Source: Ailanthus altissimus (Eukaryota; Streptophyta; Magnoliopsida; Sapindales; Simaroubaceae). From it: DNA of 64,000 bases. Location of the stretch: NCBI GenBank assembly GCA_946807835.1, contig OX327702.1, positions 5,518,001-5,582,000 of the forward strand, written 5' to 3'. A program made the translations under genes and the position numbers. The stretch's first letter is position 1; each line of letters opens with the position of its first letter. Positions 1 through 13,639 of this stretch are shown here, piece by piece. Under the pieces are notes generated by a model. The model ran no database searches. It was not told the DNA's origin and saw nothing but the letters and a program-made list of their open reading frames with translations.

Positions 1-39
1 GAGCAATGCACGGCAAATACATTACATGATACATACTTA

Positions 40-749
<710 letters not shown>

Positions 750-3700
750 TTGATTCGAATAGGACGGTGATTACCGAATCAGAAAAGGTTTCAAATGATC
801 AGACGGCGGACATTGCTTCCGTGCAGATGAAACTCTAAAGCACTCTCTGGACTCAGCTCAGTCCAGTAAGTTTTAAAAAGACAGTTTCTTTCTATTTCAG
901 TTGTCTCATCCCTCTCACTCTGTCTCTGGCTCTGTAATAATAATAAATCTATGTTTACTCAATGTGAAATCATGAAAATAAAATGATTTTAATGAATTTC
1001 AATTTTAATTTATCTCGTTATCCATGCCTTGTGTCTTCGACACGCTTCATGTGTGTTTTCAAAAGCGCCTTTATATGACCTTTTCTGGCTTCAGCTTTCT
1101 GCCTTTTCAGCGATCTCACCATTCCCTTCCATTATTTTTGTCATTTATTATTATTATTATTTTCACTTTTTACTGGTAAATTTCCGATACTCTCAGGGGC
1201 TTTTTTGGGTTTTTAATGGTTATTTTGGGATGAGTCTGGTGTGTGAAAGTAGGCGGCGAAGAGATTGAATCAACGCTCGAATTTCCGAGGGTTAAAGTCA
1301 GACAAAACGATGACGTGAAAGTTAAATTAAAACTAAATCAAATCAAAATCATGCAATTATATTAGGTTTTGTTGAATTAAGAATGGGTTAATGCAACTTT
1401 AAGGATTAAGACTGTTTTTGTGTTATGTCCTTTTCAAGTTATTCCATTATAATAATTTCGTTGACAAGGTCTTATTATTATTGTCATAAGTCTCCTGGGC
1501 TAGAAGTTGATGGACTTAACAACTGGAAACCATATGACGCAATTTTGATAACAACACGGCCAATTAGGACTAATCAATTATTTAAATTCCTGAACATTTC
1601 AAACTAGGACCCTATTAGATTTTAGCATGTATTTTAAAATAAATTTAAATATTTTGTAAAAAATTTTCAATTATAAGTAAACAAAAATAAGAAAAAAATA
1701 GTATAATTAAAAAATAAATAATTATATACAAAAAAAAAGTAACATCTATAATAAATTTTAGAATTATAACTTTTTTAATTCAATTCACAAATAATTCTCA
1801 TAAGAGTATATAAAAAATACATAATAATTTAGAGTTTTCAGAAATCTATATCATATTATTTTGTATAATCAAAGCACTCAAGCGTAATCTAAAGTCTTTA
1901 ATCTCTCTTGTTGATGCATTTGGTGCTGAATCAAATCTAAAGAGTTACAAAAGTTTATATATTTTAAAAAAATTTTAAAAAATTTTAATTTAATTAAAAT
2001 AAAAATTTACGTATTTAAAAATTTAAAAACTAACTTAAAGACGCAAATTTGAGATAAAACAGAAAATTTTTAAAATTAGCATTGCAGCTCTACACTTCTA
2101 ATGCTGCAACATTGAGAGTAATGTCTACGGCACTATAACACTGATAAGCCAACACACTCACACTCAAAATGTTTTCACTTGTATTTTTTATCTCTTGTTT
2201 ATTCAATACGTATTCGATCTCGTCTAAATTCTTTATTAATTTTAACTTAAAATTATATTTAATCATAATTTTGAATTATTAATTTCAACAAACTCGACTA
2301 AATTGGCAAAAAAAAAAAAATGAAAGGCAAAAAAATTTATGATGAGGGTTTAGCTTCTTTTAAGATTCAAACTTAAAGTCTTAAACAATAAACAGAGTCC
2401 GGTTTCCAACTGATTTTGTAACATTTTGCTGGGCTTCATGCATTGCACAGAAACAACTCAACATTAGCGAGCGTGAAAGTTGTCATATTATATTGAGACT
2501 GCATATGTATCTTTAACGGCAGATGATATATAAAAATCGGAAAATAAATGTGAAACCGATCGCTAGCACCGAAAGAAAAAACGAGTATAGGGTGATATGT
2601 CCACATGCAGTATAGTTGATACTTGAAAGCTACTCATCTCTTTTGCCTCACCAACCTCCCATTTTTTTTAAAAGAAATGGCATTCCATTTGTAATCTCAA
2701 ATGGGGAAAAAGTTACCTTTGGCTTTTTAGAAAAAGATCCAAAATATTTATCTCTTTTAGAATGTATAGTTCAAAAATCACGTTTTTTTTGGGAAAAAAT
2801 AATGCAACATTATTCGTGTTTACATTTTAAAACATGCAAACTTTTGCACTTGAAAGATTTATTATACATATACACATTCATGTGTAAAAACAAATTAACC
2901 GGACTTGGGCTTTTTCAACTTCGAAATCTAACGCTCCAAAGTGGAATGAAACTACAAAACCAATAAAATAACTTGCATCAAATATTGAACAATATAGAAA
3001 TTTGAAAGAAAGTGTGTGTGGATGATGACACAGATAGAGATTCAGCAAAAACAACATAATCTGACAGTTGCTATCATAATGAGTACTACCCATTTAGGGT
3101 TCAAGAGGACCCGGTTTACAGTAGCACGTAAAAAGGAAGAAATGGTGGTCGTTATTTAGACATGAATCAGCACCCATCATATCATATTGATGATATTGCT
3201 CCTAGCTCTTCATCACTTATCATCAGACATGCTATTTTTCTTCTTTATTTGACTTGCTTTAATAGCTTAAATTGCGCCAGCACCACTGTGTGTTTTTCTC
3301 CTCTTTTTCTTTTTTTTTTTCTTGCCTTTAATTTTCGGTCGACCAACAGGTGGGGTATTGCACAATTGTCATCAGATTGAAGAGATCACTAAGTATGGGG
3401 CCTCGCTCTCTTTGCTGTCAAGTTTCAACAGAAGCACCAACTTGAAAGAGAGAGCCCACATGGGCAAACATAGCTAGCTGGCTACAGGCATGTAGCCCAT
3501 ATCCTTGAAATTCTCATATGGATAAACAATCATCAAAGCAATAAAATATACACCACCACCGAATTAAACTAGCACACACAATGCTGATGATGCAAGATTT
3601 TGCTTTTCAACTCTTAGAAATTCTCAGATATATAGACATACGCAAGTTTGAAACTACTGAACTGTAACTATACAACACTGTTTAGATTATATTTGCATTT

Positions 3701-4858
3701 TAAAATATGTAAACATCTGCACTTAAGAATGACTCTTTCAACTCCTACTCAGGTAAGATTTTGTCTAGCAACAACTATGTAATAAATTTTCGGAAGGTGA
3801 CAATTAAAATCTCCAGTAATTCAATTGGGGTGCTTGTAAATTTCTCCGCTTCACAATACTTATTTTGGTAGCGAGAAATTGGGCAACTACATTGTTGGGA
3901 GCAAATAAAATTGAACATACCGACTATTGCCAACAATTTGGACCATCACGGTATGTGGGCGACTGACACCACATTCTGAAAAGTATTGCTAAATGGGTGT
4001 CTGCTACATGTTTGAAAAATGAATGCTTACTTCTTTAAGATGCAAGGATTGTAGTTTTAGTACACTGACAGTTGTGTAATCTTTCGAAAGATACAAAGGC
4101 ATGTGATATAAGGTGTGATTTCCGTTTTACATTGAAACATTTCGTGCTCATAATGGCAAAATATCGACAAAAGAAACCAAGGTGTAGACAATAAGGTGTG
4201 TGTCATAGACCAGAAGAACCTGCATCAAAAGGACATGCAAACAGTACCAGAAAAAGAACCATCACGTGCCTTCCCGTGCTGGTTGATGATAATCAATTGT
4301 TTGTTTGTCAAAAAAATTTGTTAGAGCTTGCACGATAGCTTGAGAATTTTTTTTTTTTTTTGGATTAGGTATTATAAGCCAGCACATTTGTAAAGAACCT
4401 TTTCTTTACTCCTATGATACAAAGGGAAGATGAATTGAGTAGACAAATTAACAAAAGTTTAAAGATCAGCATCTCATTACCAAAAGCCTTTGGCTTTGCA
4501 TGATAATTTTTTCTTTAATCATAATAAATAGTAATGAGAAAAGAGAGTTTGGACAGACGAAAAGCTGACACTATCCACATGGAGGAAAATAATGGCAGCA
4601 ATAAAAACTATGATTCCATGATACGATACGATATGATAACATACGGTATGCTGATGATGGACCATCGTTCTAACCAAGACAGAGAAGCATGACTGCCAAA
4701 TATACAAGCCTAATAATGCAACTCCCTTTTCTCTAAAATACAAATCAAAATTAAAGGAGCAGACAACTCAAGCAACTAATCCCTATAATCCATGGCAACA
4801 AGAATTTAATTAGTGATCCCGAAAGCAGACCCCATTACAGCACCGCAGTTTCCATCAT
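750..4858. other. Intergenic spacer between divergent ends of BSK and IPCS genes
   Basis: No coding gene is supported here. Bases 750-930 are the BSK leader and proximal promoter (minus). From 1600 to 2330 the DNA is very AT-rich. Between 2400 and 4850 base composition is more balanced and several short open frames occur, but none has a recognisable family, codon regularity or splice context. A short imperfect hairpin is visible at 3397-3458. The 3' untranslated region of the IPCS gene occupies the last few hundred bases before 4859. Confidence 0.5.
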
Positions 4859-7800
4859 CTAAGCACCATTTTTTGCAGTATCAGCATGGATTGTGTTTCC
4901 ATCTTCCATACTCTTGCCATTCACTTGTGTTCTCTGCCTCTGAAAATGAAAAGAAACCAGCATAAGTTTGAGATCAATTTGAAGCTGTTTGAATGGATTA
5001 TAGAGAAATAGAAATTCTTATACCCTATCTGCAGGGTCCACGGAGTTCCCATTCAAGAGCTTGTGATTCTCTTCTTTGGTCCTACTCTCCTTGTCTTTGA
5101 TGCTCACTGGCAACAGCAAAGGTGAATTTCCACTGGTTCGATCAGGCAGTTCTGCAGTGATAAAGAAGTCAGTGATATAGATCAGAGCTGCAACTCAAAA
5201 CCAGAAAAAATGAAAAATATCAGTACAGTAAAATAAAGAAATGCTAACCTGGCAACTTTTTGTCTACAAAGAACACCACTAGGTTAACAGTGTACCTGCA
5301 AAGATTCATAGTGTTGTTGAACTTAAATGAAAAACTGCACAGAAATAATTAAAACCAAGCATTAAAAGAACAAAAAATCCTTCATACCAAGCAACGACAA
5401 CATCAACTGTGTAATGTTTGCGAGATGCTACAATTAAGAGGCTCTGAACAACAGCAAGCAACCAGCCAAACTGCTTTATGAACCTACAATAGCACAAAGG
5501 GGAAAACAAAGGAGGAAAACCATCAACTCTATACATCTCATAAGATGCAGGAAGGTCACACAGCATCACAAATAAATTCCTGAGGACAAATCTATCCAGA
5601 AATAGCCCATTTACAATAGCAGAAAGCATTTTGAAGACATTTTCTATTGAATTCCAGCCATGTCTCAGCAAACTGATTCGTTTTTCCGAGCAAGGTAAGC
5701 TTTCAATAGAATCTCTAAGTAGTATATTAAAAGTGCATTGTGTTCCATGAAAAAGAATCATGTTAGAAATTTATCTTTCGAAGATTTTCAGGGAGAGGAG
5801 AAATGAGTAATAACATGATTCTGTGAAGTAAATGTGCAGCTTTACCTTCGCGTGCCATATTTCTGATAAGTGAGCACAAAGACTAGAGTAAAGATCATGT
5901 GTGATGAAAATATCAAATCACCACAACCATATATTACACCCCGCGGAACTGCATATTTGACAAACCAAATGAGTACAAAAGCTATTCTAAAGGCAATCAA
6001 CAAAAGACTCAAGCCAAACATGAGTACATACAGTTAATTAAGAGGACTTCGAGAACACTCTGTGGACGTGGCAACCTAGCAAGTTTAGAGCCCTGCAAAC
6101 ACAAAAAAATAAAGCGGAGCTCAGTGATGTTTTTCATTATTTATTTGACAGATGAGACATATTCTAACATAAAAAATGAAACCGCTCCCCCAACCCGAAA
6201 AAAAAAGTGACATTTACATGAACATTCCACTGAAGCATGCATACCATTCTGGAAGTCAAAACAAAATCTCTTGCACTGCATAAAGCATATGACAAAATGA
6301 TAAGACACCCATCAAAGACTTTACCTCGCAGCAGTGATAGTTTGGACCAGGAAGCTGAGTAGAATAAAATGTGATAATACGGAGGATTTGAGAAGACTGT
6401 GATAAACAAGAAGTTAGTAACTGTCAGAAAACAAATACAGAAGCTGCTACCGGAAGAAAAAATGCCAGGAGCAGAGACCATAAATTATAACAGTTAATCT
6501 ATCAAAATAATGAAAGAGAATTAGAAATGATCTAGTACAGAAATCAGGTTTAGTTAGATAGATCATAAAATTTAAATAGATTTGTAGAAAGGGATCATTG
6601 ATTTGATGTCCATCTTAGTAATATCTGAACTTTACCAACCCCTCTTGAGATACAAATTCATTAGACAACAAATGGGCATTCACCAGCAATTTGTTTTACA
6701 TGGCATTACTTATGTACATAGCAATTTTAAAATTCCACAGCCTACCACCCCATTTCAATTTAGAGTAAGAAAATTATGGTGAAATCCGTGTCCTTAATAA
6801 CCCCCCCTCCCATTCAAAAACATACATAATATGATGATGCATTAGGAATAAAATGAAACATTTGAAAAATCATTCAACCACTTCTCCCAAAAAGAGAAGT
6901 TCAAAATCTAGTTAAGTCAGGAGATGGAATTGAGAGGATAAAGAATTTGAAAAAGTAAAAAATCTTAACATAACACCTACATCAAATGTATCTATCAGCA
7001 TCCCAAAAAAATGAATCAGCACTTACAACTAGAAATGCTAGAACCCTGCACCATACTAGGACTGTGTAGATCTTTTTGCTCTTCAAGATGAAAGGATGGA
7101 AAGTCCACTGTAAATAGGAAAGCCAGATATTAGATTACAGTAAATAAGTGATGAGATTTCTTTCAAAAGCAATCATAGACAACTCAAAACATACAAGGAG
7201 AATAAAAGTTATAAACGGCAGCAAAAAAAAAAAAGGAATAGCAATTTTTCAGTTATATCATTTTAAATCACTCAGGGGACTGACCCAGCAAAGTTCCAGT
7301 AAACTAACAACCAGATAATCAGAATTAGTAGATATGATAACACACAAGCCTTCTTTTATTCCAGATTTCAGTCATATAAGAAGGCAATCTAAGACAGAGG
7401 GAGCCCCTTACAGTTTTAATCATAACCTTGTGTAAAAGCAAGTTAGAAAAATAAATAAGCAAACTAGTTGCCAGGGTGCAGTTATGGCAGATTATCTACA
7501 GAGAAACTTTTCAATGATAAATTGATAAGTAAATTAAACTGTCAATCCCCCATTACTGCCCACAGATGACTTTGTAGAACTGATGACAAGGATAATCTAG
7601 GATCAATCATTTTCTAATGAAACCATACACTCATAAATATACGAGGCAAACACCAGTTACAACCTTACCAAGACAAATGATAAAAAGATGAACGTGAACA
7701 GAGTCTCACTGATGTAAGCTTTATCTTGCCCAAGCTCCTGAATTTACACGATGATGAAATAAAAGTAAGCAACTTCTATAACATACAGGACATTATACAG

Positions 7801-8616
7801 ACAAGCAAACAACCACAAAAGAGAATGAAAAAACAATATAATCGACACAAACCGGGAGAAAAATGAATCCAAGATCCTGTAGTGTTGGTCCTGGCCGATG
7901 TAGATAATGAACTCCTCGGGCTGAAAGACCATGTATATACTGTCGACAAGTGAAAAAAGCAATCACACGTTAGAATGAATCAAAAAGAAAAATCAGCAAA
8001 AAGGCAAAAAGTTGGCCTACTGAGCTAACATATGAAGAAACAATGTTATTGATGTTAACAAATTATAATTAAAACTTTTCAAACTAAAACATATCAACAA
8101 GAAGCATCAGTTCGATATTCACTAAGGACACAATAATTTTGATAGCTTCAAAGACCTGAGAGGGGATTTCACCTTATGCTAAAAGCATAAGTTTCCCCTC
8201 AAAATTACAGTGTAACAAACCGTAATTGTAACCTCTTACCAGATCCCACACTTGTTTCATCAAAACATAAAATAAATGAAAATATAAATAAATGAACAGA
8301 AATTTCACCAAATTTCCATACAAGCATCATTAAATTTTTAGTTCTAAAAAAAAAGATATATAAATATTAAGACCTGAAAAACAAGACCGGCGAGAAGATA
8401 TTTCCAGTTCTCCAAAAGAAGGTTGATTTCTGTAGTGATCTCTGCACAAATTCTTTTCCATAGCTTCACAAAACACCAAAAATAAACCATAATCATTTTA
8501 ATTAAATAGCCAAAAAAAATAGAAATGATATATAAATGTTTTTTTCTTAAAAAGAAAAAAAAGATCAGAATAAAAGGAGAAACCTTTGAAGCTTCGCGTC
8601 CAATGTAAAGCGTCAT
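4859..8616 (-). CDS. IPCS: Phosphatidylinositol:ceramide inositolphosphotransferase (IPC synthase, ERH1 type)
   Basis: Transfers inositol phosphate from phosphatidylinositol to ceramide in Golgi-type membranes, the first head-group step of plant glycosyl inositol phosphorylceramides. Twelve coding exons: 8616-8584, 8463-8374, 7939-7853, 7737-7669, 7107-7027, 6396-6325, 6092-6032, 5948-5846, 5483-5388, 5295-5249, 5151-5024, 4939-4859. They join in frame to 315 residues; the Arabidopsis paralogs are about 300. Motifs in order: [11 protein letters not shown] start, [42 protein letters not shown], then [16 protein letters not shown] and [15 protein letters not shown], which carry the catalytic His-His-Asp set of the sphingomyelin-synthase/LPP superfamily. 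Several membrane segments are evident; the tail ([16 protein letters not shown]) is hydrophilic. Odd points: the usual HCREGS reads HCCEGS, and the usual Asp-Trp near the tail reads Asp-Arg. Start choice: first ATG, matching the family N-terminus. Confidence 0.93.
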
Positions 8617-9240
8617 CTTCTTCTTCTTTTCGTCGTGTGACAACAACTTCCATAGTACTTCATAACCCGACAGTTAAGGTCAGCATCATTAAAACAAAAA
8701 CTACTTGCTCAATCTCTCAACAATTTTCCTTCCTCTGAACTCTTAACCTCCGTTAATCAATTTAATTTCAAAGATCCGTACGAACGGTTTTCGACGGTTA
8801 TTAGCCGCTCGAAACGCGATCTACGGTGGAGATCGGAGAGTAGTTGCCCAAAAAAAACTGAGAGAAAAGGAGCGTTGAATAGGACTTGGGTATTGAATTG
8901 AATAAAAACGATAATTAGGTTTAAATAAACCGGGAGGAAAAAAATAAAAGTCGCGCTCAGATTCTCTCCATCTGTAATCTCTCTTCTTCTTTCTCTCTCT
9001 CTCTGCTCTGCGTTTCGTTCTCGCTTTTGAATTTTTGTCTGCTATAAAAACCACGCGAGTTCAACACGGAGAGACAGTTGAGAGGAGAAAAAACTGAGGC
9101 CTTTTAACTTTTTATTTTTCGAAAAACAAATAATAAATAATAAATAAAAAGAGAAAGTTCCTAGTTACCGCCCTTCTGAAGCCACCCCTCTTATCTCTAA
9201 ATACTGCGAGATTTAGGGTTATTAACACTGTCTCCCCTGA
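8617..9240 (-). promoter_or_regulatory. 5' leader and proximal promoter region of the IPCS gene
   Basis: Upstream of the IPCS start the minus strand is purine-rich next to the ATG (GAAGAAGAAG), and a pyrimidine/purine-rich leader runs to about 9060 (CT-rich on plus, 8965-9010). A TATAAAA-like stretch cannot be assigned with confidence. The short open frame at 8821-9054 is low-complexity leader sequence, not a gene. A 5'-UTR intron is possible, but I did not place one. Confidence 0.45.
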
Positions 9241-11114
9241 GGTTAGTATAAATTACATTTTCATGGTGACTTAATTTTAATTATACTTCCGCTCCCTTTA
9301 TTTAATTGAAAATACGATAATACCCTTAGTCCCTTACAGTTAATTTTTTTGCCATATAAATTATTAAAATATCTTTAATAGAAGAATATTTTCGTCTTTT
9401 CAATAGAGTAAAAGGGGCTGCAGTATAATTAAAATGAAAGCTATTATTAAAATATAATTTACATTAATCTCAGGGTGTGACAGTGTTAATATTTAATAAT
9501 TTATTAGAAAATAAGTAAACGAGGCACAAAAAAAAAACAAATGTTCTCTTTCTCCAAAGAATTTATTTGTTTCACACTTTATGGTATATATATATATATA
9601 ATAATATACTGAGCGGCGTTTTTCACTTTTAACCGGCAGCGAACCATTTGCAATTCACCGGCCTCGGCCGGCGATATTCGGCGAACATTTTTCTCATCAT
9701 TTGATCGAGGTTAATACTTAAAATAGTTTTAAAAGGATCTGAAATGACGAAACTGACCTTGTGGTGGTTGGCTGGTCACGGATGACGAGACTAGAAATGC
9801 AACAATACAATACAAAGACAATCCCTCGTCAAATTTTCAAAAAAAAATAATTTAAAATTTTGAAAAAATCGGGGAGAGACGAAGAAAAAAAGATACAAAT
9901 AGTAATATTATGGTATTATTTTCAGAGACTGCGGGGACAAAGTCCACGTGGGAGTTGCTTGTTTAATTTCCGCCTATCACTTCTTTGATGGGTGTTTGAA
10001 TTTTCATGTGCGTTCTCATTGGCATGTCTGTCAATTTGGATTATATGGCCATGCATTCAGGACGTTTCTTGTGAGCCAATTTCTTTTTATTTTTTTTTAA
10101 TTTTTTATATAATTATTATATTACAGATTTCAATTTCAATGAATTATAATAACGGTTAATGTTTGCAACTTCTTAAAAAATTATAACAAATAATTATAAT
10201 AATTTTTAATATTAATTATTAATAATTACCTTTTAATAATTGAAGGAATAAAAATAACTACTTTTTAATAAGAGAAATGAAAACTTCGTTAATATCTTTA
10301 ACTTCTCAAAAAAAATATAATAGCTTATATTACTAATAATTAATAGTTATTTTCTAATAATTAAAAAAATAAAAATTTTCTAATAGACATCTGATCTAAG
10401 TTAAGGGTGCACGAATTTTACTATTAAAATAAATATTTAAATTTTTTATTTTATTAATTAGAGTTTTCATTTCTAAGTTCCAATCGAGTTTTAACTATTG
10501 TAATATAATTTATTAATGTAAATTGAAAATGTATAAGTAAATTTTGATAAAATGAGATGAAGAGGAGAATAATATTTTTATATGAACAAATACAATGATT
10601 TTATTCTTATTTAAACACCGTACTAGTAAGAAAAAAAATGATAAACTAAGATACAACAAGGAATAAAAGTATGAATTGGACTGAAAAAATAATAAAAAAT
10701 AATGAAGCTTGAAAAGGATATTTTTGTTTTTATATTAATTAGTTTAATTAATTATGAGATTAAGTATTTCACTTGATTTTAATGTTAACTAACAATTATT
10801 TTTAATTCTTATTTAAACCCCGTACAAATAAGGAAAAAAGCAATAAAATAAGTTTAAAAAAGGAAATAAATTATAAAAGTATAAATTGGACGGACAAAAA
10901 AATATTAAAAAAGAATCTAGCTTGAAAATTACTTTTTGTTCTTATATTAATTATTTCAATTAATGAAGCTCGATTTACCAATACCACAAGATATAAAAAA
11001 ATTTGAATTCAAATTCACTGAAGTTTCACATCTGATTTACATGCCCGAAATAAAAATGGGCACACAATTTAAAATAAGAACAAGGTATGCTTATGCTTAT
11101 ATTTAAAATAATTT
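9241..11114. other. AT-rich spacer with a diverged direct duplication
   Basis: No gene is seen. A TA microsatellite lies at 9587-9602 and a G-box-like CCACGTGG at about 9945. Two diverged direct copies of about 150 bp are recognisable at roughly 10610-10765 and 10810-10970. They share a CCGTAC-type start, a run containing GTATAAATTGGA or GTATGAATTGGA, and an end reading TATATTAATTA before AATTAAT. Confidence 0.45.
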
Positions 11115-11260
11115 GGGCCATGCTTATATTTTAAAAATTGAATTATTTGATGGACATGTAACAAGGGCAAAATGTTTTGGGAAATTTGGGCCATGCTTAT
11201 ATTTTAAAAATTGAATTATTTGATGGACATATAACAAGGGCAAAATGTTTTGGGAAATTT
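11115..11260. repeat. 73-bp perfect-length tandem duplication (2 copies)
   Basis: Two head-to-tail copies, 11115-11187 and 11188-11260. Each starts GGGCCATGCTTATATTTT and ends TTTTGGGAAATTT. They differ at one visible position (CATGTAAC versus CATATAAC), so the duplication is recent. The second copy ends at the outer edge of the foldback element. Confidence 0.9.
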
Positions 11261-13132
11261 TCGTAGTTAATTAATTATTTAAGATTAAAATTTTATTTGA
11301 TCAAAGTCAAATTTTTTAAGTTTTATTAATCAAATATATATCATGTTGACTATTTTACTTTTATTTTAATTTTAATAATTTATTTTCACATTTTTTTATA
11401 AATTATTTAATTAATTAAATTTTTATTTTTTATAAATTAATTAAAAAGTAAATTTTCAAAAATAACTTAAAAATAAAAAGAATTAAAAAAAAACCTTGGG
11501 CGCATGCGTGAGGTGTGCGCTCCACGCATGCACCCAACGCACTGAAGTTAAGTTCTGGTGCATACCTACGCCCTAAGCTTTAATTTTTTTAAATAAATTT
11601 TTAAAAAATAAAATTTTATATAAAAATAAAATAAAATAAAATTTGTAACTTTTTTATTAAATTGATGAAAAAATTATATTTTAATTAAATAATATAAATT
11701 ATTTAATTGAATACCTTTTTATTTTTTATAAATTAATTAAAATAAATAAATTATTTCAATTAATTAATTTTTTTAATACGTTAATTAAAATATATTTCAT
11801 TTAAATTAAAAGTTTTGCCTGGGCGCTAGGCGCAGCATGCGCGTAGCACATGAGAAGTGGTTGAGCACATGTGGCACATAGTATGTCTTGTGGGGCGCAT
11901 GCATGGGGCGCGCGCCTCACGCATGCGCTCAAAGCTTTTTTTTATTTAATAAAATAAATTAAATATTTGAGTTAATTAATTATTTTTATAATATATTAAT
12001 TAATTTAAATAAAAATAAAAATTTTAAAATAAAATGCCAAATGTTGCAAGCCTAACTCATGCACCCAATGTTTTTTTTTAATTTAATAAAATAAATCAAA
12101 TATTTTAATTAATTATTTATTTATTTTTTCTCTTTTAATACATTAATTAAAAAATAAAAATTTAAATATAAATTAAAAATAAAAATTTAAAATAAATTTA
12201 AAATAAAAAAATAAAATACCAAACTTTGCGTGACGCATGTGTGAGGCGCGCATCTAACGCATGTGCTCAATGCTTTTATTTTCTTAATTTAATAAAATAA
12301 ATAAAATATTTTAATTTATTAATTATTTTTTTAATACATTAAATAAATAAAAATAATTTAAATATAAATTAAAAATAAAAATTTTAAAATAAATTTAAAA
12401 TATAAAATAAAACAAGCAAAGCTTGGCAAAAGCCAAGCTTTGCTGGGTGCATGCGTAGGGCGCGCGCCTCACGCATGCGCCTAAAGCTTTTTTTTTAATT
12501 TAATAAAATAAATTAAATATTTTAATTAATTAATTAATTTTTTTAATACATTAATTAAAAATAATTCATTTAAATATAAATTAAAATAAAACAAACAAAA
12601 TTTAGCTTTGTCAAGCTTTGTTAGGCGCATGCTAAACAAAATTTAGCTTTATTTTTTAATTTAATAAAAAAATAAAAAAAATTTAATTAATTAATTTATT
12701 TTTTTTAATACATTAATTAAAAAATAAATAATTTAAATATAAAGTAAAAATAAAATTTCAAAAATAAATTTAAAATAAATAAATAAAACAAGCAAAGCTT
12801 GGTCCCCCCAAACAACTTCGCTGCGTTGGGCGCATGCGTGGGGTGCTTGCCTCGCGCATGCGCCCAACACTTTACTTTTTTTAATTATTTTTATTTTTAA
12901 GTTATTTTTAAAATTTTACTTTTTAACTTATTTTTAATTAATTTATAAAAAATAAAAACTTAATTAATTAAATAATTTATAAAAAAAGAAAAATAAAGAG
13001 AAAAAAAGAGAAAAAAATTATTAAAATTAAAATAAAAGTAAAATAATCAACATAACATATATGTGATTAATAAAACTTAAAAAATTTGACTTCGGTCATT
13101 ATCCTAAATAATTGGTCAACTACTAAAATTTT
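11256..13132. mobile_element. Foldback (long terminal inverted repeat) element, non-coding
   Basis: Two long inverted arms face each other. The left arm (about 11256-11515) and the reverse complement of the right arm (about 12850-13132) share, in order, TTTTNGTAGTT, CAATTATTTANGAT-like sequence, AAGTCAAATTTTTTAAG, TTTTATTAATCA, TTATTTTACTTTTATTTTAA, ATAAATTATTTAATTAATTA and an inner boundary at CTTTGGGCGCATGCG-like sequence. No open frame of transposase type lies between the arms. Total length is about 1.9 kb. The architecture fits a non-autonomous DNA transposon of foldback or MULE-MITE kind, or a fossil inverted duplication. I could not define a clean target-site duplication, so the superfamily is open. 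Confidence 0.7.
11498..12872. repeat. Tandem units of AT-rich DNA punctuated by GC-rich palindromes
   Basis: Inside the foldback element, blocks containing GCATGCGTG...CACGCATGC recur near 11498-11545, 11816-11935, 12046-12066 (decayed), 12225-12272, 12416-12488, 12597-12640 (decayed) and 12790-12872. The best are near-perfect palindromes around GGCGCGCGCC. Between them lie similar AT-rich linkers (TTTAATAAAATAAATTAAAT, then TAATACATTAATTAAAAA), giving a rough period of 170-230 bp. Two units also carry AGCAAAGCTTGG just before the palindrome. Confidence 0.75.
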
Positions 13133-13639
13133 TTAAATATTTATGCAACTTATGCTTTTTGTAAGGGTGTGAATATATAAAAAGTAAGGATGTTGACTAA
13201 AGCATCGTAAAAAGTGCATGCTTTACAATTTTTTTTTCTTAAATCCTGGTATTATATTATTGACAAAATTATTTATATTATATCAAAGAATTATTAATAT
13301 TATAATTATAAAATTATCAAAATAATACATTATATTAACACATTGATTATGCTTGAACTTATACTCTTATAAAAAAGATAAAAAAATTATGCTCTATATT
13401 TAAAAATTATCTCTAAAACTAAGGATCACAGCCTCTATAAAAAAAGAGAAATCATATTTTTATAATAGAGAGACAACTCAAAAAATCACTGTCATACGAA
13501 AGTTAAGCATCCACTAATAATTACAATACAACTCAACCAACCACCAATATTATTTTAATAGAGCAAAAACAAATCTCAAAATAGGGACAAAAAATTTAAA
13601 TTTGAATCTATAAACATTAGCCTCTAGAAAAACAGTAGG
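13133..13639. other. AT-rich spacer, nothing recognised
   Basis: About 500 bp of AT-rich sequence between the foldback element and the copia relic. No repeat pair or coding signal is recognised. Confidence 0.4.

Noticed and set aside
8344..8583. Continuation of the IPCS first exon as a 100-codon frame through intron 1
   Set aside because: The extra residues are AT-rich intron translation; splicing restores the known family N-terminus.
12416..12488. CRISPR-like interpretation of the spaced palindromic GC blocks
   Set aside because: Linkers are repeats themselves rather than unique spacers, block spacing is about 200 bp, no cas genes exist, and the DNA is eukaryotic.
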